Below are positions 1 through 12,900 of a DNA stretch of 64,000 bases, one piece after another; positions within the stretch are counted from its first letter, which is position 1, and each line of letters starts with the position of its first letter. Position numbers and translations under genes: made by a program. Below the pieces are notes generated by a model. The model saw nothing but the letters and a program-made list of their open reading frames with translations. It did no database searches and was not told where the DNA came from. The stretch is from contig JARUPZ010000024.1 of assembly GCA_031213475.1 (NCBI GenBank), positions 2,329,403 through 2,393,402 of the forward strand, given 5' to 3'. Origin of the DNA: Nereocystis luetkeana (taxonomy: Eukaryota; Sar; Phaeophyceae; Laminariales; Laminariaceae).

Positions 1-1215
1 GGTTCCAACGAGATTTTACCTGATACTCCTGAAATTCTGGTACGAAATACCTCCGGTAAAAAGACAAGATGATATTTGCCGGCCCAAGGCTGGACTTTCT
101 TGCGTGAGGAAACAGAGAGCAATCGATGCTGAATAGTGCAGACGTCGACCGGAGCATGATCTGCCCGTGAGCTACTGCTGCTGTGGATCGCGCAGATCAG
201 TCGGTTGATGCTGCTGTGGATCGCGCAGATCAGTCGGTTGAGACGCACCGGTAATATACCTGGCACCATACACGCGCCAATAAGGTCATACCTGGTACGT
301 ACCGGGTAGATAGAGCGGTAGTGGATCGTTCCTATCCTACGAAATCATCACGTGGAAAACGTGCACACACCACACAGATTGGTATCAGATCGTCAGAGTA
401 CAGTGTGCTCACGCTCACTCAGCCGGACGCAACGCCTGTACAACACGGTGACTACATCCCCTGTGGGACGTGGATCACTGACTCCGGAAAAACATGCACA
501 GATACATGCAGGTTTGGTTAGACCGGTCGCGTGGAAGCTTGTACGTGCAGATAAAATGCAGACCCCGTGATAAAAATGATCTGTGTGATCTGTACGGTGA
601 CATGATCTGCCCGACTTGTGAAATGTTGCGCTGGAGCACATATCTTTTTCAGAACTGCTCCCGGCGCCCAGCGCACAATCCGCCGGGGGGTACGTGCGGA
701 TTATCGCCGAACCGTTTTTGAGCTCCGCATCTTTTTTTCGCGGTGCTCCTAGTATATACCAGGGATGTTTTCTTGTTGGCGGGGGGGGGGGGGGGGGGGG
801 GGGGCGATAAAACACGGAGCAGGGCTCTTTACGGGCCAGAAATCTTTTGAAATCTGACGGGTCGGATAGGGTCCGGTCGGTTCGGGTCGGATCGGTTCAA
901 GAGGTTTCCAAACTCTCCCTGATCGGATCAGGTCGCCTTCACCCGACCCGTGACCAGCCCCCCCCAAAAAAACGTCGGATTATTTTTGGGGCCTTCAACA
1001 GTAGAGGTTCAAAGGAGCAGTGTGTTTTGCCTCGTGTGTTGGCTTGCTCGTTTGCTCGCTTTTCCACATATGTGTTTGTTTGCGTGTTTGCTTGTTTGTT
1101 TGGTCGGGCGGTCCGATTGTTCCTGTGTAGTGGGCCATTCAAGCCTGGCACTCACGGCACTGCTGAGCTTCCGTTCCCCCCCCCCCCCCCCCCCCCCCAT
1201 CCCCACCCCTGCCAG
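1..1215. other. Left flank, no gene seen
   Basis: GATCTG-rich sequence with a 33-bp duplication, a G24 run (781-804), GGTCGG-type repeats (850-950) and a C run (1178-1198). ORFs are short and overlap in several frames. Confidence 0.6.
175..241. repeat. 33-bp tandem duplication
   Basis: TGCTGCTGTGGATCGCGCAG plus ATCAGTCGGTTGA occurs twice head to tail. Confidence 0.75.
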
Positions 1216-1326
1216 GCAAGGGTTTCCTAAAAGAGCTCATCTTGAGGAGAGACGAGGGTTTACTAGAGGTTTTCTCAGGATTCGGATCAAACCCCAACTT
1301 CCTCGAGGAGTTGAACAAGCTCATCG
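1216..1326 (+). CDS. Orphan internal exon, function unknown
   Basis: A C-rich tract ending cctgccag precedes, and ATCG|gtaagtg follows, a near-perfect donor. Between them one frame is open with normal protein composition: KGFLKELILRRDEGLLEVFS, then GFGSNPNFLEELNKLI. It begins with two bases and ends with one base of split codons. The family is not recognised. A possible terminal exon at 1553-1590 (after ccccgcag, frame-compatible, short hydrophobic tail then TAG) is weak. The rest of the gene would lie to the left of the window. Confidence 0.42.
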
Positions 1327-1766
1327 GTAAGTGACTTGTCCGGTTTTTTTTTTTCGTTTTTTACTAAACCCAAATCAAATCCTGATACCAGGAAAGCAGA
1401 AATACATTACCATAACCACGCTTAAAAGACAAAACCTCTAGAATCTAGAGATCATGCTATTTTGTATGTTTTATGCTGGCTTCATTTGGTATACCCGTAC
1501 AGCGGAATGAGTCGGCTCTACATATAACATAAGTGAAACATTTTCCCCGCAGCAATTATCGCTGTTGTTTGTGCATCTTTGAAATTATAGCTGTAACAAA
1601 GACGTATCGAGTACATTGTTACAAAGGTGAGCTTCGAAATTCGATTCAAATCGATATGCAAACGCCTCGAGGGGTCTACTAGAGATGAAACTTAGTACTG
1701 TTGTAATCGTGTCGTAGGTTTATTCGTATAAAATTTGGGATCAATGAAGCCTCCTGCTGCGACCAG

Positions 1767-1852
1767 CCGGGGACTCTCACCCAGGCTTACTACTCCCGTG
1801 TTGATTGCCCGGGGACTCTCACCCAGGCTTACTACTCCCGTGTTTATTGCCT
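1767..1852. repeat. 42-bp tandem duplication
   Basis: CCGGGGACTCTCACCCAGG plus CTTACTACTCCCGTGTTGATTG-type sequence occurs twice head to tail with one change. Confidence 0.75.
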
Positions 1853-2389
1853 GGCAATCAACGCGGCACCTCGTCTCAGAGAGTAGGTACCCCGGTAAAA
1901 TAAACCCTATCAAACCTGATGTCGTTGTCGACGGTACGCCTCGCTACCAATGATGGGCTGGCGGGATGGTGTGTTTTTTCCTAGCCTCTCTCTAGTTTCT
2001 CGTTCAGTTGTAGAGCTGCGATATCGCCCACGGAGTGATATTTAATCACTGTCTCCCAGTACAACAACGAGGGTTTCTCGAAAAGGGATCCACCCTGCGG
2101 GCGTCCCCTTTTTTTCTGTTCTGTGGGGAGCTTGAATTCGGCCGAGTGCTGTGAGTTCGACAAGAAAACATCATATCGGAGGGTATCATACAGGTGGTCG
2201 TACATGCTCGGACTGTCTACGAGTCCTACTACAGCAGGCGTTTTACTTCAAATATGTACAAAGCAAACTCAAATATCCATAACAAGCACGCGCAATGAGC
2301 GTGCCTGACATATGAATATCACGGAGCTTCCAGAGTTGAGTTTCAACCACTCAATCAATCGGTCGTACTCACAGCAGACGTCTTTCACT

Positions 2390-2393
<4 letters not shown>

Positions 2394-2430
<37 letters not shown>
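2394..2430. repeat. AT microsatellite
   Basis: An alternating TA tract. A short GCGGGCGGCCTACGCCGCCC palindrome follows at 2,448. Confidence 0.9.
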
Positions 2431-2432
<2 letters not shown>

Positions 2433-2569
2433 AGACGCTTCGCTCCGCGGGCGGCCTACGCCGCCCGCTACGCTCGCTCAGGAAGGAAAAAAGTACATCA
2501 AATTATGCGAAGCGAACAGAGGTCCACGATTGAGTTTAGTGTTTTCAAGGATCGTAATTGCAAACCGGC

Positions 2570-3395
2570 GACTTGATAATGCCAAGAGTCCCACCGCCAT
2601 GCTTCAGGAAAAAACAGCTCCGACGTCAGCTTGGATGCCACATATACGCTTCGCGTCGCGGATGTCGTACGTACGTACATACACCCCAGGTAGGGTACTA
2701 CTGTCCGTACTTATTTTCTTCTTTCGATATGCTCTAGGTCTGTACTGTATATACGAAGAAAGCGAAAGCACAGCACGGCACAGCAGCAAAAACAATGAAA
2801 ATGAAACCGAAAACTCGGAAAGGAAAAAAAATCCCCGTCCCCTCTCGTGTAATATTTTTCTGCCTGATTGGAACACCTTACACCCGGTCGAAAAGAAGAA
2901 AAGAAAAAATCGCACAGAAGAGCTTCTCTCTCGGCCTCGTACGCCGCCCGCCACTCTCGCGACCACCTCGCCACCGATTCGGTCCGGGTAAAGCTTTTAT
3001 CACTCTCTGCCACAATCAGCCCCGTCGCCCGCCCCGCGTGAAGCCCGGTGCTCACCGTGGCCGTCGTTCGCCAGCTCGATAACGTTGGTGTTCAAACTGC
3101 ACACCTCCCTCTTTCGAAATCAGCGTGGTCGCAAAAATAAGCACCGCTTGAATAGTATCTTGCCGTCCCGAATGACCTTTATAACTCGTACATACTCTAT
3201 CAATAATCACAAATCGAAGCCAGACAAAGCCCGTTCATGCATCCCTCGTGTCTCGAGGCACACGCGACGCCTAGGCACGAAAGCGGCGACCGCGCTCCTT
3301 GCAGCCCCCCCTCTACCCGCCAGCACCCGCTGGCACCCGCGACGGTGCCGGGTCCTCCCGCGATGCCGTGCTCGGAGAACACGCACACGAAACGA
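2570..3395. repeat. Dispersed repeat R1, copy 1
   Basis: Shares long stretches with 45,093-45,870: ATGAAAATGAAACCGAAAA, TTCTGCCTGATTGGAACACC, CACCGATTCGGTCCGGGTAA-like, CAGCACCCGC and ACACGAAACGAAAGAA. A minus-strand peptide (SFTRTES, RAAYEAEREALL, GCWRVEGGLQGARSP) is conserved between copies. That may be a decayed coding region or simply identity by descent. Confidence 0.6.
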
Positions 3396-4123
3396 AAGAA
3401 GAAAAAAGGAAGAAATTACCGAGAAAACAAAGAATTGCTGGAAAGGTTCGGCAAGTAATGAACGGAGGCGGTTTGGAAGTGGGAGCTCTGAGAGGCCAGG
3501 GATGCACCAACCGAGTACGCTCAGGGGTTGTGATCTAAGTATGTAGTTCTAAATATATATATTATGTATCCAGATGCGAGGTATATTCTAAAGAGATGGG
3601 AGATACAAACCCGCTTTAACGATACGATCCTGAGTACCAAGTTTAAGATGTGATATTCGACTGTACCATTTTCTGGTGAAAAACGCGTCAAGTTGTTTCG
3701 GCGAGCATTACTGGAGGTAATCGAGGGTTGGAGACTGCTTGCTCCGACTGCAAGTACTCGCAGTATTTCGGGGTTTTGTGCTGCTGTAGACTCTACTACG
3801 TGTGCTCCACGAATATCCACCATGGATATTTCGGGATACACACTGAGAATATTGCCCGTCAGCAGTACTATGCGGTTGTTTTGTATTGCCGATCGATATC
3901 AGGTATCAGGCATCAGGCGTCCGATGCTGCTCATACTCGCAGTATCTCGATTACTGCCTGTTCTCAGGATTGAGTGCGACAATGCGCGTACAGTACGCGT
4001 TCTGTTCTCGCAGTAATTTGGGCGTATACTGCAAGTTGTAGTCTGCTGCGATGCCGTACGTACCGCTGCTGCTGTTGTGCGGCTGCTGGTGTTGCGGCTG
4101 GGTCTGCGCAGCTGCTTAGCAGC

Positions 4124-4955
4124 AGCTGCAGCGATGCCTGCTACTACTTCTGCTGTTGCTGCTGTTGCTGCTATTTTTGCTGTTGTGCCGCTGCTGCTAT
4201 CGCTTTCATGTGCGGGAGAGGCTATCTCCTCTGCACATGCACAACGCCGTTGGAAGTAGGTACAGCTCGCCGTAGATAGGTGTGATATCGGCGTCGGTAT
4301 TGGGTACTTGGCAACTGGGCAGATAAAGGACAGCAATACGATACTATCGTAAACAAAATCAAAGTAATCTCAGTTCTGAGAAATATTAGAAACCTCTCAG
4401 AAATGAGTTGATTTTTGCCCCCTCCAGCAGCAACTGAGCTCCAAAGTATCGATGATTTCCTGGCCCAAAATTATAGACAGTTCTGACTTTTCGGCTTCAG
4501 AGTAGATGGCTGAAAAAGACAGCAACAATGGCGTTCCAACCACAGCTGCAGCGATGCCTGCTACTACTTCTGCTGCTGCTGCTGTTGCTGCTATTTTTGC
4601 TGTTGTGCCGCTGCTGCTATCGCTTTCATGTGCGGGAGAGGCCATCTCCTCTGCACAAGCGCCGTTGGAAGTAGGTACAGCTCGCCGTAGATAGGTGTGA
4701 TATCGGCGTCGGTATTGGGTACTTGGCAACTGGGCAGATAAAGGACAGCAATACGATACCAGCGTAAACAAAGTAATCTCAGTTCCGAGAAATATTCTGT
4801 AGAAACCTCTCAGAACTGAGCTGATTTCTTCCCCCTCCAGCAGCAACTGAGCTCCAAAGTATCGATGATTTCCCGGCCCAAAATTATAGACAGGTCTGAG
4901 TTTTGGGCTTCAGAGTAGATGGCTGAAAAAGACAGCAACAATGACGTTCCAAACA
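4124..4955. repeat. 420-bp tandem duplication
   Basis: GCAGCGATGCCTGCTACTAC to GACAGCAACAATGGCGTTCC occurs twice (from 4,124 and 4,544) with few differences, so it is recent. It contains a CTG/TGC-rich block. ORFs over it on both strands are not preserved equally between copies. Confidence 0.75.
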
Positions 4956-5187
4956 TATGCTATAAAAGTTGGTCTACAATGAGTGAGACAGGTACAAAAA
5001 ACTGAGAACTGACACTCGACATTGCCTTTTTCCTACACACCTTGGCATAGACCTGATCCTGTTCGTAACGAGATTGAATGGTGCATTCATGTCAACTTGC
5101 TGAAAAGTAATCACGACTGGGCACCGAGGTATAGCTCCCTATCTGGAGCATGGGTGCCGGCAGGCACCCATGCGAAGCCCTTGTATA

Positions 5188-5232
<45 letters not shown>

Positions 5233-6344
5233 CGTGTAAAGCACAGAAGCTGGTGGAGGCAACAAAGGGGAAACAAGACGCGCGGTGGGAGTGTACTGCG
5301 GGCGAAAACGGCGCCACAGAGTGCTTTGGGGAAGTCAGGAGTTTTACGAGTGCTCGAAGCACAGCAGCGGCAGCCTCAGGCGAATAGCAAGCAACAGCAG
5401 CAACAGCAACGATAACGATGGCAGCCTCTACCCAAACCATCCAGCCAACAATAACAACCAACCAACAAACCAACCGACCAACCGCCCGAACCACCGACTA
5501 ATCAAACAACCGAGGAACCAACCAGCCAACCCACAAGCCAACCGACTATGATAACGACGCATGCATGCTAAGGTGAGCTGGGTTCACCACTTTGCAGATA
5601 GAATAATTTTCGAGCAATACTCCTCTCATCTGTATACTTCGAAGTATGCTTGTACTGCGACTATAAATGGCCAAAAAACAACGTGGAGGAGGTGAGGGGG
5701 CGGAGGGGGATAGCTCCGCGGTCTCTGGTGCCCAGCACCATGATGTCGATGCTGCGTTCAATTCCCGGGTAGCGACGCTTTTTTTCTTTTTTCGCATCCG
5801 ACGATTTTTGACCGTTCGACGATTTCTGACCGTTCACGGTTCGCGGCTTCGCGCTCACGGCCTCCGGCGGTAATATTCCTGCGGAAGGCTAATTATATTT
5901 GTGCACCTCGTGGGTGCGAGTAGGGTGCCAAATGGGATCACATCCGGGTGGGATCAGGTCCGGTGGGACCAGGAGAGACAAGCAGAGTCCTGTTTTGTTT
6001 TCGGGCTTTAATGGAGAATATTCCGAGAAACTTATTTAACTACCATATGGATAACTCTACGGGCTACGATAGGGGTGCACGTGCAATTTTCTTGGAATTT
6101 TCGGAGATTTTCCTGAGGCTTCCACTTGAGGAGTTCTATTTATCACCCGAAAAAACGGATTTAAGAAAAAGTGTACGCTTAACTCGATGAGCAACCCCGT
6201 GGCCTATAGCTGTACATCGAACTATTTTCTATCGAAACAAAACGATGTTGGGTGCACATGTATACGTAGCAGTTCTTCAGACGAGAATCCCCATTCAGCC
6301 AGAAGTATTCTGCCCAAGAATGGCCACCCCTGTTTTTGTAACAC
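4956..6344. other. No supported gene
   Basis: An AT microsatellite, CAG/CAA-rich and CCAA-rich tracts, and a small GACCGTTCACGGTTC-type repeat near 5,815. ORFs up to 121 codons overlap low-complexity sequence. Confidence 0.5.
5184..5230. repeat. AT microsatellite
   Basis: An alternating TA tract of about 47 bp with two interruptions. Confidence 0.9.
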
Positions 6345-6615
6345 GAGTCCAGCCAATCAAACCAAACCAAACCGAACCGAACCAACCAACGAAAGCGAGC
6401 AACCAATCAAATTGAACCAACCTGTCAAACCAACGTAACATCCAAACTCTATCAACAAAATCAACCGACCAAACGGACCAATCAACCAACCAGACAACCA
6501 AACCAACCGGACCAACCAACCAAATCAACCACGCAAACAAACCAACCAGCCAACCGAACCGACCAAACCAACTAACCAACTATCCAACCAGCCAACCGAA
6601 CCATCCAAACCGACC
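6345..6615. repeat. Degenerate CCAA/CCGAA tract upstream of exon 1
   Basis: ACCAACCAA-type tetra/pentanucleotide sequence. A similar tract lies at 5,430-5,545, also next to GATAACGATGGC, as at 6,649. The 5' flank of the DOT1-like gene may thus have been partly copied. Confidence 0.7.
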
Positions 6616-6655
6616 AACAAACCTGCTACCTATCCGGACGACGACGGCGATAACG

Positions 6656-6796
6656 ATGGCGATGGCAGACCGGGACAGCAGGCGCATGTACGAAGACCTG
6701 TTCGCCGGCCTGTCCCTATCGGAGGGCAAGACTCTTTCCAAGACAGAGCGGAAGCGACAGGGGTGGCTGGACGACAAGGCGCTCATATACGGAGAG
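6656..6796 (+). CDS. DOT1-like gene, exon 1 (start)
   Basis: Encodes 47 residues beginning MAMADRD and ending in ALIYGE, the usual lead-in (YGE) of the DOT1 methyltransferase fold. It ends GAG|gtgggg in phase 0, so it joins exon 2 without loss of frame. Two in-frame ATGs lie at 6656 and 6662 and the choice is open. Upstream is CCAA-rich repeat, so it is unlikely to be coding. Charged residues (SKTERKRQGWLDD) precede the YGE. Confidence 0.75.
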
Positions 6797-9625
6797 GTGG
6801 GGCGGTGGCGCGGAGGGCGGAATCGAACATTTACGTATTTTTTCTTCTCTATACCCATCGAGAGTTAAAGTGCGGCGCAACTAGTTGGTGTCGCTCTGCC
6901 GGAGGGGAACGTTCTACAGTTAGTAGTTCCTGGTGCCTGGTGCACCTTGCACCTTGCTCTTTGGATGCGGCGCAATTGGTGGTGTTTCGTCGAAATGGAT
7001 CGTTCTAGTGTCTAGTGCGTCTATTATAGTGCGCCTTATGACTAGGCGGTGGCGCCCATCCACGGAGAGGTGAGGCGGCGTGGGGCCCGGCGTCGAAAGG
7101 AGGCGTTTTTTGTTCCCCTAGTGGTTGTAATGCGGCGCAATTTGTACCGGTCTGTCGAACTGAGGCGTGGGGCGTTCTGGTGTGCCTGGTGTACCTTGCG
7201 CCTCGCTGTTCGGGCGAAGCGCTCTTCATGCCGTTTTGTCCAAATTGGGCAATCTATGGTGTCGAATATATAATTAACAATGTGTCTAGGGTGCAGTGCA
7301 CCTTGTGGCATGGAGACAGCAACCATCTACAGAGAGGTGGATGGCGCCGAGCGCGGTCGAAAAGGAGGCGTTCGTTCGAGCCCCTAGTTGTCATGAATCG
7401 GCGCAAGTGGTGCCGCTATATAGCGTATTTGGGCGTTCTGCTTTTTGTGTCTGGCGTACCTACAATAGCACACTCCACCTTTGGCTGGTTTGATGCGGCG
7501 CAATTGGTGCCGTTTTGTCGAAATGAGTTGTTCAGTGTCTACTATCTATTACCGGTACTCACCAAAACCTATACACTTCGCTATTTTTACGAACATTATT
7601 TGGTCCTATTTACTTCGGTCCCCCGTCATAGTGTCTAGCACTGATGTCTGGTGTATCTTGCGAATGCGACGCAAATAGTGCAGCTCTCTTCAAGTATTTT
7701 TTTAGTTGGTGCATGCGGTCCCGTTTTGTGGAACAGAGAACCTTGCAGCAAATATACGGAGCAGTTGGGGCCTTGAGCCGAAAATAAGGGTCGCATCGTT
7801 AGGAGGAGACGAACCTGGTGGCGTTCTGCCGAAACAAGGCTTTATTTTTGAGAGGCGGCGTGATTGGAACCGCTTCGTGTTATGCGCAGAGAGCCGGCGC
7901 ACATCGCACCGATTCGATGGGCTGCGGCTGCGACCCGACCGGCACACTTTCTCTCATGCCAGTTTTAGGAGGCAGAACGCGAAACCTTTTTATGCTGGTG
8001 CGGCAGCCACTGCTGCTACTGCTGCTGTTGTTGTTGCTATTGTTGCTTGTGTTGTCGTTTGACGTTGTTGCTGTTGGTGCTGTTGCCGCTGTTGTTGCTG
8101 TCATTGCTTTGTCGTTGCTGTTGACGCTGGTGGCGAAATTGTCACCCTCGTCGTCGTTCTTGGTTATGCTGACGCTGTAGTCGCTGCCGTTGTTCTTGCA
8201 GGTGGACTTCGGAAGCTTTGCGACAATCCTTCGGGAGGTAGCGTTCCTGATGGAGCCCAATCAGGGGCAGGTTTTCTACGACCTGGGAAGCGGAACCGGA
8301 AAAGCCGTATATGTGGTAAGGGTGGGGGTCTGTCTATCTGTGGGCTGGGTGAGAGGCAGGGAAGGAAGGAGGGAGGGAGTAAATGCCTCGCTTCCCCCCT
8401 TGGGGCGGGGGTCAGATTTCTCGCCCCCCCCCCCCGCGAACAGAGTTTGTACCAACGTTGACAGATCTATGATTTTAAGCTATAATTTGTATTTCCCTTT
8501 TTTTCTTGTGTCACCACCCCCCCTTCGCTCCCCTGCCCCCCTCCTCCCCCCCTCCCACCGCCCCCGCTACCCACTACACCCCCCCCTCCCAGTACCCCCC
8601 GCTGCGTCCCGGCATTGTAGGGATGCTAGGGTATATGGTCATACGACTACGGCCATGCATGACATGATTACACTCCCCTCAACGTCCTCCTCCTCTCCTT
8701 TCCCCCGTGCACACCGCCCCCACTCCTCCTCCTTCTCGCCGCCCGACCGCGCCGACGTGTATCAACACGGTCATACGATGCGCGTCGGTGATTTCCTGCC
8801 AGGCCCGTCTGACGCAGGACTTCGCTCACTGTGTGGGCATTGAAGTCCTGCAGCCGTTGCATTCGGCCGCTCAGCTCGTCACGAGGAGGTTTGACGAGGG
8901 GTATCGGAGGCGTCTTGATGGCACACGGCCGCAGGTGAAAAACGTATGAATACGAGCCGGCATCAGATGCCATCGGGTATATATCTAATGTCTATGGAGT
9001 GTGCTTGCAAGCTGTATGTGACGTGTAACCTGTGGTCTGGCATCGATTTCTTGGTCTACACTTTGAATCCTTGTAAAAAGTGTTCACTCTATTTTTGTTT
9101 CGCCTATTTTGTTTATGTGAATAGTGACTTGTACTCTGTAATTTATCAATTCGTGGTTTGCCGTTCGTCACGCGTGTGTGTACTTGTAATTCGTAGTTTG
9201 CAATGGCCTTTTTTGTATTGTGTAAACGACAATCATTTAATTGTATCTGTCTCTCGCGATGTGTTTTTCGACCTCCGACCGCCGCGCGCAGAACGCGGGA
9301 GTGTTCTTGGGATCGTTCCTGGAATACGACTGGTCAGATGGGGACTGCGTCTTCGCCAACAGCACCTGCTTCCCGCCGGACCTCATGGTGGCGCTTGCTC
9401 GTCAGGTGAGAGGCCGGGGGAATCAGGGTGGGCTGGGGGTGGGCTGGGGGTGAGGTGGGAGTTGGTAGTGGTATACGATGTAGTGGCAGAAATAGTAGTT
9501 GTAACAGTAGTAGGAGGAGGAGCAGCAGTAGTAGTAGCAGTAGTAGTAGTAGTGGTGGTGGTGGTAGTAGTAGTAGTAGTATTAATAGTAGTAGGTGGCA
9601 GTGGTAGTAATAGTAGCAGCAGCAA

Positions 9626-9664
<39 letters not shown>

Positions 9665-9849
9665 CAGTAGTAGTAGTAGTATTACGGGGGACCATAGTTA
9701 ACAGGACCTATGGTCCACATAAAAACCTATATGTTTAACCATTTTTACTAACAATATTTGGTCCTGTTAACTATGGCCCCCCGTAATAGTAGTAATAGTA
9801 GTAGTAGTAGTAGTAGCAGTAGCAGTAGCAGTAGTAGTAGTAGTAGTAT

Positions 9850-9900
<51 letters not shown>

Positions 9901-12900
9901 ACTTGGAAATGATAGTGGTGGAAGTGATAGCAGTGGTAGTTGGAGTAGTCGTAGCAGTGGTAGCAGTATTAACGGTGGCAGCAATAGTAGGGGTAGCCAT
10001 GGCTGTGGTGACAATAGTATATAATCAGTACCAGCAGTATTAACGACAGCAGGCGTAGTATTAGCAGCTTCAGCAGGAGTAGCAGCAGCAGCGGTTCTTG
10101 TTCATCTTTACACTTGCGCTATAGGTAGACTTTAACTACATTTACCTCGACAGGTAAATTGTCCTGCCCACACTTGATGAAAAGGCCTTGCTGCGCTCTC
10201 AGAGCTCCCGCCTGCCTGACTCCACCTCTCGGGGAACCTTCCGGGCGTCCTTCTTCGATTTATTGTGGGAAATTTTGCCGTATTTTCGAAAATCACACCC
10301 CGCTCAGCCAACCCTAAATCCAAGGCAAAACAAAACTCTCCAATTTCGAGTTATTTTTTCACAAAGACTCGAAACAAAATCAAGAACTACGCGTAGATGT
10401 TCAAAACTCGAGTCAGGAGCGAAAAGTAGTCGATTCTGAGCGAAGTAGCCCCTCCCTCACTGAATTTCGGACCAAACCCCGAATTTTGTTTTGACAAACA
10501 AAAGAACGAAGACAAAAAAAGAAACACGCAGCGCGGCGCAAGCTTTTTTCGTACTTACCAGGTATCATACCGTACGAAGTTCTTATTTCTACGATGCAAA
10601 GGCTAGGATGCAAAGCCGGGAGTTGTTGAAAGTGACTTCTTTTGTTTTTTCGGGTACGTATAGGGGGAAGGCATCTATTTTGCCATGAAAAAACACACCA
10701 CCACAAGCCCGAGAGCCAGCAGCATGCCGTCTTCAAGCATATATCGCAGCTCTCCCGCGAAGAAACCCAAGCCTTCGAGCCAGAGTCAAGGAGGAGGAGG
10801 GGAGGAGGTCGAGGCTCTGGAGGTTGCGGAGGTGGCGAAAACAATCTTCTCCTTTCCTACACATAATATAATATCGTGCATTTTGTGTACCAGGTATGTA
10901 CCTAACACGTGTTGATAATGATGCGTGTGTAGCCCGGAATGCTTTGTCCTGCGCCACTTAGCTCTTGGCATTTGCAAGTCGCCCATTTAACCACGTCACA
11001 ACCCAGGCGTGGTTTTTTCCTGCGCTACCAAATTCTTGGCATTTTGCAAGGTCGCCCATTGCGCCACGTCATGAGCATCCTGTCTGCTTCACACTTTGTT
11101 ATATTTTACTTCCTTGAGCGAAGCGGAGCGCCTTGGCTACTCTACAGCCTTGCCAATCTAGCCACACCCCCCTTTCCCCCTGCAGGCGGAGGAGCTCAAG
11201 CCCGGTTCCGTGGTAGTAACCTTCACCAAGGGCCTTGAGTCGGCGAGCTTCGAGGTGGTGAACAAAAAGCGTTTCGAGATGAGTTGGGGTGAGGAGATCC
11301 GTAATTTTTTGTCACGTACGCCCTGCCTGGATGTTCCTCCTTGCGTACTTTCCGGATGCTGTGTCCGTTGTTCATTATTCCGTATTCCGTGTTCGGTATT
11401 TGTTGTCCGGTATTCGGTAGGACTGTGAGCTGGCTGAACCTTATGGCTAGGTTTTAGTTGGTGGTGAAAGAATAAGCCAACTAACTATCTAGTACCGTCT
11501 CGGTCCCTCACAACAAACGATCCGTTGTACTGTACCGTCCCCGCCCAACGTGAAAATATGCCCCGTTGAGTTTTACCGTACCGTCCCGTCGAGAGATTAT
11601 GCACCGCTGCCCCGTCCCATCCCGTCCCCCCCGCCAATTTTTTGTGTCCTCATTTACAGTCCCGCTTTCATTTTTTCCTGCGCCAAACAAGTCGAAACTG
11701 CCCCGTCCCGGCACGATACTCAGTCGCTGTGATGAGCCTTGAAGAACAAGTTTAGAGTAGATGGACAAAGGTTCCGTGGGCAAGCTAGGCATAAACAAAA
11801 CGCGCCAGTCATGTATGCAAAAAAACGCAGAATTCTGCATACTCTACCGTACGCAACTAGCGACTATTGTAGAATGAATACCTAGTCAACGACTACCTGC
11901 CGTAGCTCGGAGACTTACAGTATTTGGTATTCGATGTTCGGTGCACCCGTATTCAATTTTCGGGATTCCGAATTTCCTTTTACTGCTCGTGCGTACCGCA
12001 TTCGTTTCCTGGCCACATTCCGGCAGAGGGCATACTTCCGGGGGCCGAAACATGAACTAACTTCATCTTCTTAGGACGCCGGTTTTTTTTTATCGACCTA
12101 AACAGCGACAAGCGCAGTCTTACTTGTATCAAGAGTACCGTAGGACGAACAAAAAGTGTGCAAAATTGCCAAGTACATGCATGATGCTGCGCGGGCGTGT
12201 CATGCATCTATGATACTTCGTCTCCTTCGGTTACTCTTTCAGGCACACCCTATGTGTACCCCTGCACCCACCCCGTACTGCTTCGTGTGGCCTACCCGAT
12301 GCTGTGCGTAGTTGCCGCTCTCCTCTGAGGCATGCCTTAATTTTCCGTGATGGTATGCCTTAATTTTCCCGAATGGGTTATCAGGACTCCCTCGATTGAG
12401 GAACCTCTGGAACCGTCCAGTATATTTGGGACCCCAGTTAGTTTTTTCACTTTTTCGTACCATGTTTTATCCGTCGTATACCTAGTGCTCCGTCCGTGAA
12501 AAGTTTGTTGCGTGCAGCAGTGATGTCTCACGAAGTCTTTTTTGGGTGAGGCATAAGAGCTTATTATGGGAAGAGCCTCAAGAAAGAATCAAAAGCTGCT
12601 CCTAAGGGCAACAGCCAAGACCGAAAACACGTGCGTAAACACGTGGAACACGTGCTGGTACCAGGTGGCCCTTTTGGAACTACAGTGCATGTATATTGTA
12701 ACGACCAAGACAGACGACGATTTGTTCCATGATTTTGTCAAGCGTCTGTAGTAGAAAATAATGTGGCGCAGTACGATCACCATGCGCCAGCGCGCTTGGC
12801 GTGCATCTCCCTAGGTGCACCATGTTGCACTTCCGAACAGTCCCCTGCGCAACCAGCGGCCCGGGCTGCTGCATCTGGCCGATGCTGTGGTCGTTATGAT

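Larger units (their letters stand above)
1327..2569. other. No supported gene
   Basis: Contains the possible short terminal exon at 1553-1590, the 42-bp duplication and an AT microsatellite. Nothing else is recognisable. Confidence 0.5.

Noticed and set aside
9480-10020. Poly-Ser, poly-Leu, poly-Val and poly-Thr ORFs
   Set aside because: All derive from TAG/CAG microsatellites in an intron.
10145-10440. Possible extra exon (LDEKALLRSQSSRLPDSTS...)
   Set aside because: It lies in intron 4. Exon 4 joins exon 5 in phase to give the normal DOT1 order, and the local acceptor would read into TAA.
10685-10915. 76-codon Ser/Pro/Gly ORF
   Set aside because: No splice support and an alternative frame equally open; considered intronic.
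12566-12751. 61-codon ORF in intron 5
   Set aside because: No splice sites in phase with exons 5 and 6, and no family.
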